64,000 nucleotides of DNA, from NCBI GenBank assembly GCA_038501625.1, contig JAZAYU010000037.1, forward strand, positions 1,612,001 through 1,676,000, read 5' to 3'. This stretch comes from Corbicula japonica (taxonomy: Eukaryota; Mollusca; Bivalvia; Venerida; Cyrenidae). The notes below the pieces were generated by a model. The model was not told where the DNA came from. It did no database searches and saw only the letters and a list, made by a program, of their open reading frames with translations. The translations under genes and the position numbers were made by a program. Of the stretch, positions 58,904 to 64,000 are shown in pieces (position 1 is the first letter of the stretch; each line of letters begins with the position of its first letter).

Positions 58904-59199
58904 GTTAATTTTGGAAATTTAACCGTTAGATCATTAATTGATTCTGGATCTTCAGTTTCTCTAATTAATAAAAAATTTTCGAGAAATTAAAACCCAAAAC
59001 AAATTTATCACTTAAAACTGTAGACAACAAACAAGTAAATGTTTAAGGTTTTATATCTGTAGAAGTAAAGTTAAATAACTTGAAAATTGTTCACCAATTT
59101 GTTGTAATTTCACAGAATGTTATTTTAGGGAAGGATTTTTTAAACAGCAATGGCTGTAAGAACTTTTTACGATATAAATTGTTTAATGATCAAAAGTGT
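58904..59199 (+). pseudogene. Decayed retropepsin fragment of an LTR retrotransposon
   Basis: The first part encodes an aspartic-protease active-site motif (SLIDSGSSVSLI). After a +1 shift near 58,975 the frame continues and reaches VILGKDFLNSNG, the C-terminal hallmark of retropepsins of Gypsy-type elements. A stop lies between (near 59,045). No reverse transcriptase, integrase or LTR is seen in the window. An inert relic. Confidence 0.68.
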
Positions 59200-59279
59200 A
59201 AGTGTGTGTCGGCCCAGGAGCCCTTGTCGTGGTCGCTCGGACGAGCTACTAAGACTGCCGCGCTGGAGAGCCTTGCTCG

Positions 59280-59305
59280 TCCAGTATATATATATATATA
59301 TATAG
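59280..59305. repeat. (TA)n microsatellite
   Basis: About ten ta units directly right of a GC-richer stretch (gccttgctcgtccag) of unknown origin. Confidence 0.9.
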
Positions 59306-59390
59306 AACCCTATCTGATTACCTAGCTACCGTTATAAACAAAGTTAACGATAATGTCTCTAGGGTTATATAATTATTGTAATAATAAATA

Positions 59391-59530
59391 GTCTGCAACC
59401 ACAGCGATAACAGGCCGATACAGTGATTGTACCCGCTGACCCTATCCGCAGGCAGTGTCCAGTTCAAGCTTGGCAAACTGACCCTCTGACAGGTTTATCG
59501 AGTACGATGCGTTATCGCTGTAGTTGCTTA
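59391..59530. mobile_element. Small element with imperfect inverted ends
   Basis: Left gcaaccacagcgataac and right gttatcgctgtagttgc are inverted with one mismatch, about 130 bp apart. The interior has no coding frame. Probably a MITE or fragment. Confidence 0.55.
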
Positions 59531-59539
59531 TTATATTAC

Positions 59540-60367
59540 ATGGGGATTGTTTGAGAACATAAATATTGGTCATTTATACTTTCTTTTGAAAAGGGTCAAC
59601 GTGGTTAATTAATTTTCACAATGAAAATGAAAACCTTTTGACAAGTTTATTGGGCCTTTAAACTGTATATATGTTACCCGTGCCCTACACCACTATTGAG
59701 TTTTTACTATTCAATAAATAACACAAATCCAAGGGTAGGTAAGGTTCATTGTTTAATATGTAGTGGAACACTATGGCAATTGTCAAACGGCAATTGGCAA
59801 CACAAGTGCAGTTTACCAACTAAGGCGATTGGCAACTAATGCAACTACTGCAACAAGCCCTGGAAATACAGAAATGTTCAAGAACCTTAAGTACAATGGT
59901 ATTATGTAGATATTATAACATATAATAATAATTGTAAATAATGGTACTTGATCACTGATTATATAAACTATTAATGTCATATTATTTACTAAAAGATCTG
60001 TATCAGTTGCCTTCTTAGCCGTGTCTAGTGGCCATTAACATTATACCAGTTAAAACAATGTACATGTAAACAATAACATATGATAAAGTACGGATTACAA
60101 TATACCAAGTTACATACCAATTGTGGATTGGACTTTTCCTCCCACTCGTCTCTCTCATCAACTCTACTCACTGTGCCTGTGCTGGTTACTCTGGGTTACT
60201 GAAAGTTACAAATCAGTGCACAATAGAAGACAGTGATTATTAATAACTGCAGTGTAAAAATATGCTGCCATCTTGTGTATATGGGTAGTTCAGTAGTATT
60301 TGGAGGGAAAATGTGCGAGTGTCCCGTGATATTTAGGTATTTAGATATTTAGGTGCTGTTTGATTTG
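59540..60367. other. Spacer, no gene seen
   Basis: AT-rich; gcaattg/gcgattggcaac phrases recur between 59,770 and 59,840. Nothing else recognised. Confidence 0.4.
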
Positions 60368-60378
60368 TGAACGCAATT

Positions 60379-60668
60379 TTGCGGCGTCCGTGGCCGAGTG
60401 GTTAAGGTTTCCGACTGACAATCACTTGCCCTTCAACGCTGTGAGTTCGATACCTACCAGGGTCAAGATCTTTCATGTGAGGAAGCTAACCAGCTAGCTT
60501 GCGGAACGTCGGTGGTTCTACCCAGGTGCCCGCTCGGGCCTGAAAATTGCCCGGAGGGCCACCTGGGGTCTTCCTCCACCATGGGAAGCTGGTATGTCCA
60601 CACCATAATGTCCTCGTTCAGAGGCGGGATGAACATAAAACTGGGAAGTAACAACAACAACAACAACA
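60379..60668 (+). mobile_element. tRNA-derived SINE with 11-bp target duplication
   Basis: The head has a Leu/Ser-tRNA-like A box (tggccgagtggttaagg) and B box (gttcgatacc). A structured body (cggtggttctacccaggtgc; gggccacctggggtcttcct) and an (aac)n 3' tail follow. TGAACGCAATT flanks it on both sides (60368-60378 and 60669-60679), so the ends are exact and the insertion is fairly recent. The body recalls molluscan V-SINE/RUDI-type elements, but that family match is from memory and unverified. Confidence 0.9.
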
Positions 60669-61357
60669 TGAACGCAATTCGAGGCTTTTCTATTCAGCGG
60701 CTAACATATCGGCACCAGCCCACGCTCCCTGTATGTTGTACATTTTCTAGAGGTTTTAATAGAACTTTGCGTTCGCGTATGTTGTTTCTAATTTTTTGAG
60801 ATCGTATATCGGACAATTAACAAACCAAAGCTACCGATGTCAGCAATTCATCCGGACTCTTCGTACATAACCAGATCAACGGATATGTGCAGTTGTTGCC
60901 CACTATGCACTTATATTGTACAGTCATTTGAAAATTCAATGTAATTACCGCTAATAACAACGACCTAACCCTAGAATTTGCTTTGTGATGCTTTATTATA
61001 TAAGGAAATAATTAATTTACTTACGTTTAAGTGAGTAAGGAGTTTTCCACTTTTGCAAAAATAGCTACAGAACGTTAACAAAGTTCTTCAGAACCTTTGT
61101 AAAACGTCAAATATTTTGCCTGAATACGATTTCTTTGATAAAATGAATTTCAATAACGATATATTTAATTTGCTTAACACTTATTTCTAAAAAAGTATTT
61201 TTTTCAACACACATTTATCTCAAATACTTTCTTACAAACACTCTAAACCTCTGTTGGGTCGGAAAATATGTATATATTAATAATCATCCTTAAATAGTTC
61301 ATGACCCAAAATTCCTTAAAAAACCTAAAGGAAACCGGTGTTATGTTCCTAACGGTG

Positions 61358-61466
61358 GAAATTTGGCAATTGTGATATAAATTGAGCTACGTCTCCAGAA
61401 ACAAATAAATTCAACTGAAAGAAAAGACTGAAAAGAAGAGATACTAGAAACAACAGAATTTCTAAT
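61358..61466 (+). promoter_or_regulatory. Putative core promoter and untranslated exon 1 of IL-17 copy 4
   Basis: gaaatttggca at 61358-61368, as upstream of copy 2, is followed by TATA-like gatataaat at 61374-61382. Donor after tctaat at 61466/61467. The 131-bp intron ends exactly at the ATG. Confidence 0.42.
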
Positions 61467-61597
61467 GTAAGTACAAATTAAATAAATAAATAAATTATTT
61501 ATTAATTATTAAATAAAACAAATTGATCAAAATTGAAAATTAATTAAAAATTGAAAATGCCACTTCTTATTGTTTGTATTCTTTTGTCTATTTGCAG

Positions 61598-62218
61598 ATG
61601 GCTGACATAAGAAAGTCAATAGTCGTCATCTTGGCATCTCTGCTGCATATGACAGTTGGCTTGCCGACGCAGAAACAAGTTACCACATTGCTGGGGATCA
61701 AACATGACGTAACAGCGGAACACATGGTCCAGAAACGATCGTCTGGTTCAGCCGAGTTTTTCATGAACCAGGAGTCACACACAAATTTGTTAGTTCAAGA
61801 GGAAACAAAACCAAATCACAACCAAGCTTCCGTCAGCAAAACGGCTTTTAACAACATGTTAGTATGCCCGAATAAGGTATCAACAGAAGTAAACGACCCA
61901 GACCACAAACGCTCTACATGTCCCTGGTATTATGAAGCCGATCACAACGCCACTCGATTCCCTACCATCATTCTTAAGGCCGTAAGTCTGTGTGATTACT
62001 GCATCGGATCAGGCGGACTTCAGGAATGCATCCCTATTAAACAAACCATCCCCGGACTAAAGCAAGAAAAACATCTTGACGCCAATGGAAACTTCGTATG
62101 GACCCAAATAGAAATAACAACGACGGTTGGATTTACGTGCGCCGGTAGAAGAATTGCGGAAAGCATCACGGCAACGACCGGTAAGGTAGTGGATGCACCG
62201 ACACCGGACTATGCGTAG
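61598..62218 (+). CDS. IL-17-family cytokine, copy 4
   Basis: 206 aa. The ATG at 61598 follows the acceptor tttgcag, as in copy 3. Residues 1-22 form a signal peptide; HMVQKRSS gives a dibasic processing site at Lys46-Arg47. The IL-17 domain has C90 (VCPNK), KRSTCPWYYEADHN (C108), C132/C135 (LCDYC), C144 (QECIP) and C181 (GFTC), with a sequon NAT at the place of NST in copy 3. The tail is ESITATTGKVVDAPTPDYA, shorter than in copy 3. Differences from copy 3 are concentrated in the propeptide, the linker before the domain and the tail, while the domain is almost unchanged. Secreted ligand of IL-17 receptors by family knowledge. Confidence 0.95.
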   Translation: MADIRKSIVVILASLLHMTVGLPTQKQVTTLLGIKHDVTAEHMVQKRSSGSAEFFMNQESHTNLLVQEETKPNHNQASVSKTAFNNMLVCPNKVSTEVNDPDHKRSTCPWYYEADHNATRFPTIILKAVSLCDYCIGSGGLQECIPIKQTIPGLKQEKHLDANGNFVWTQIEITTTVGFTCAGRRIAESITATTGKVVDAPTPDYA

Positions 62219-63345
62219 GGAGGTGAAGATGAACTGAAAACACACCGGTAATGACAGTTGGAATAGAAATCCAGATTTTCATTATGGATTAGAACGGTTT
62301 CTTTGTTTTATTACAGTGGGCAAAAAATGTAAGTAAACATGGACATGTGAACATCCGGATATTTATTCACAACTGTCTTAGATTGATTTGTCCAAGTGTA
62401 TGGACATAAAATTGTTAGACCATAATGGTCATTAAAACGTAGATATTTGTGAGAAAAAGTGCATGACGCATAAAAGGTGGCTTTAAAACCTTGTTAGTGA
62501 TAGTTCATCAGTAATTTACATGTTTTTATTGTATGTTGTTTTTGACGTTGTGTTGTGCTGTTTAGAATACGTGTATTTTTAGAACGACTGAAATTTAACT
62601 TAGTCTGAACGGTCCTATGCCCAAAGTTATAAAACTGAGCATGGAAACCAGTCTCAAATCTCAAGCATCTGATTGGCTGAAATGGCGACCAGTCGCCATT
62701 TCAGCCAATCAGATGCTCGAGATTTGAGACTGGTTTCCAATCTCAGCTTTATAACCTTGGGACCTAGTTTGAATGAAATTACAATTATATTTAATGTGTA
62801 TTTCAAAGGTTACTGTGTGCAATAGATGAATTGATATAAAAATTATTTCTTGCCTATTATACATTTTATTATACATTTTTTATATTTTCTTTTGCTAATA
62901 TCATTGAACGATTAGGATTCAATAGCATGACTATGTTAAATTTTTACATATTTTATCAAACAGCAATAGAGTTTCAGGCTTTCAGAATTTCGCTTGTTTT
63001 ATATCTCGTAATGCATTTGTCTTGAACAAACTGGGTTGATGTTTACACACTTAAAATTTCTGATGAAATGTTATGACATTTTTTTCAGTTCACCAAAATT
63101 ATATGCATTTAGACTGTGTTCATTGTATTATTACAAATTTTTACGATTATTACTTATTTATGTTTATAGAAGTAACTTACTCAATTTACTTGTGATCTTT
63201 CGCGAAGGGTGCAATACAAACACTGTTTACAATGTTCTTGATATAAAGTTATATTTATTTTTGTTTTAAGGTCTTTAAAATAAACGTTAAAATGTGATTC
63301 AGTATTTACTCGTACTGTGAGTAGTTCAACTCTGCATTGACAAGG
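62219..63345 (+). other. Probable 3' UTR of IL-17 copy 4, homologous to the copy 3 flank
   Basis: Matches the copy 3 flank in scattered blocks up to 'atgtgattcagtatttact' near 63,290 (copy 3: near 54,975). aataaa at 63279-63284. It is interrupted by MITE copy E, which copy 3 lacks. Confidence 0.5.
62618..62760. mobile_element. Palindromic MITE, copy E
   Basis: Starts tgcccaaagttataaaactg and ends cagctttataaccttggg; centre tggcgaccagtcgcca; intact CCAAT box in both arms. It sits inside the region duplicated between IL-17 copies 3 and 4, only in copy 4. Confidence 0.92.
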
Positions 63346-63477
63346 CAGTCGGAACGACAGCAATATCCCCCGCCGCATGCAGGAATGTTGGAATAGTTAT
63401 GGATTCTTAATTGCAAATTAACAAATATATCTCCAGCAGTATGGTAGTTGTGGAGCAAATATGAAAGACATGGTTAA

Positions 63478-64000
63478 ATATGAACCTTCAAAGACCTTCA
63501 GCCTGCCATGTTGGAACATGGGTTTTGCACATCATCTTGGTGGAATGAACACTTGACTAAAGTTTGATAATATTCATTGCAGGGGTTCAGAAGATATGAA
63601 CCGGACACAAAATACATAGTTCAAATCTTCAATGACCTTGAACTTGAGCCAGTCAGGTTGGAACATGGGTTCTGCACATCATCTTGATGGGCTGAACATT
63701 TGACAAAAGTTTCATGATTTTCATTCTAGGGGTTCAAAAGATATGAACCAGACACAAAATACATAGTTCAAATCTTCAAACATCACTGGTGACCTTGACC
63801 TTGAGCTGGCCAGGTGGGAACATGGATTCTGCACATCGTCTTCATAGGCTGATCATTTGACTAAAGTTTCATGAAGTTCCTTCAAGGGGTTCAGAAGATA
63901 TGAACCGGACATGAAGTACATGGTTCATATTTTCGAACACCACTGGTGACCTTGACCTTGAGCCGACCATGTTGGAACGTGGGTACTGCACATTGTCTTC
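63478..64000. repeat. Tandem repeat, ~147-157-bp units, running off the window
   Basis: 'ttggaacatgggttctgcac', 'agaagatatgaaccggacac' and 'gaccttgaccttgagc' recur at about 63,510, 63,657, 63,812 and 63,968. Same style as the bivalve repeats in the SSRP1 introns. Open to the right. Confidence 0.85.

Noticed and set aside
59200..59280. GC-richer stretch reading as a continuation of the retropepsin frame
   Set aside because: After residue ~40 of that frame the composition changes abruptly (tcggcccaggagcccttgtc) and similarity ends; probably a different repeat joined there.

Overview
This is eukaryotic nuclear DNA, most likely from a bivalve mollusc and perhaps a venerid clam. The signs are an intron-rich SSRP1 gene with GT/AG introns, a clade of six-cysteine IL-17 genes, several repeat families typical of bivalve genomes, and a tRNA-derived SINE. 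No species is claimed. The sequence is AT-rich, and most open frames outside the genes listed are chance frames or run through tandem repeats.

Layout. (1) 1.0-25.4 kb: one gene on the plus strand, SSRP1, the HMG-box subunit of the FACT histone chaperone. I could place 18 coding exons, whose phases join into one 784-residue frame. Its introns hold long tandem-structured bivalve repeats (2.3-3.2 and 7.0-8.5 kb), a terminal-inverted-repeat element (5.07-5.79 kb), a broken TRIM-like gene on the minus strand (14.6-16.9 kb), a palindromic MITE (17.1 kb), two tRNA-like SINE heads and a 38-bp tandem array. (2) 26.3-27.4 kb: a highly degenerate minisatellite. (3) 28-63 kb: four IL-17-family cytokine genes, all on the plus strand, at 28.5, 35.2, 53.0 and 61.6 kb. 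Each has its main coding part in one exon, preceded by an intron that ends at or just before the ATG. Copies 3 and 4 are a recent duplicate pair that share coding sequence, promoter and 3' flank. (4) 37.7-49.4 kb: between IL-17 copies 2 and 3, a nest of at least a dozen copies of one dispersed element (here 'family X'), in both orientations. One copy has had an internal 35-bp segment amplified to about 29 units; another has inserted into a 22-bp minisatellite. (5) 58.9-64 kb: a decayed retropepsin fragment, a SINE with an 11-bp target duplication, IL-17 copy 4, a MITE, and a tandem repeat running off the end.

How the parts relate. SSRP1 is a housekeeping chromatin gene. The IL-17 genes are secreted immune cytokines, and copies 2-4 carry a propeptide with a dibasic cleavage site. 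The element that recurs most evenly among the IL-17 genes is a ~140-bp near-perfect palindromic MITE. It has five copies, plus one half copy, and each full copy carries canonical CCAAT (NF-Y) sites in both arms. Whether this affects expression is open, but it is the most testable regulatory idea here. No RNA gene other than tRNA-derived SINE heads, no CRISPR array and no intact transposase was found.
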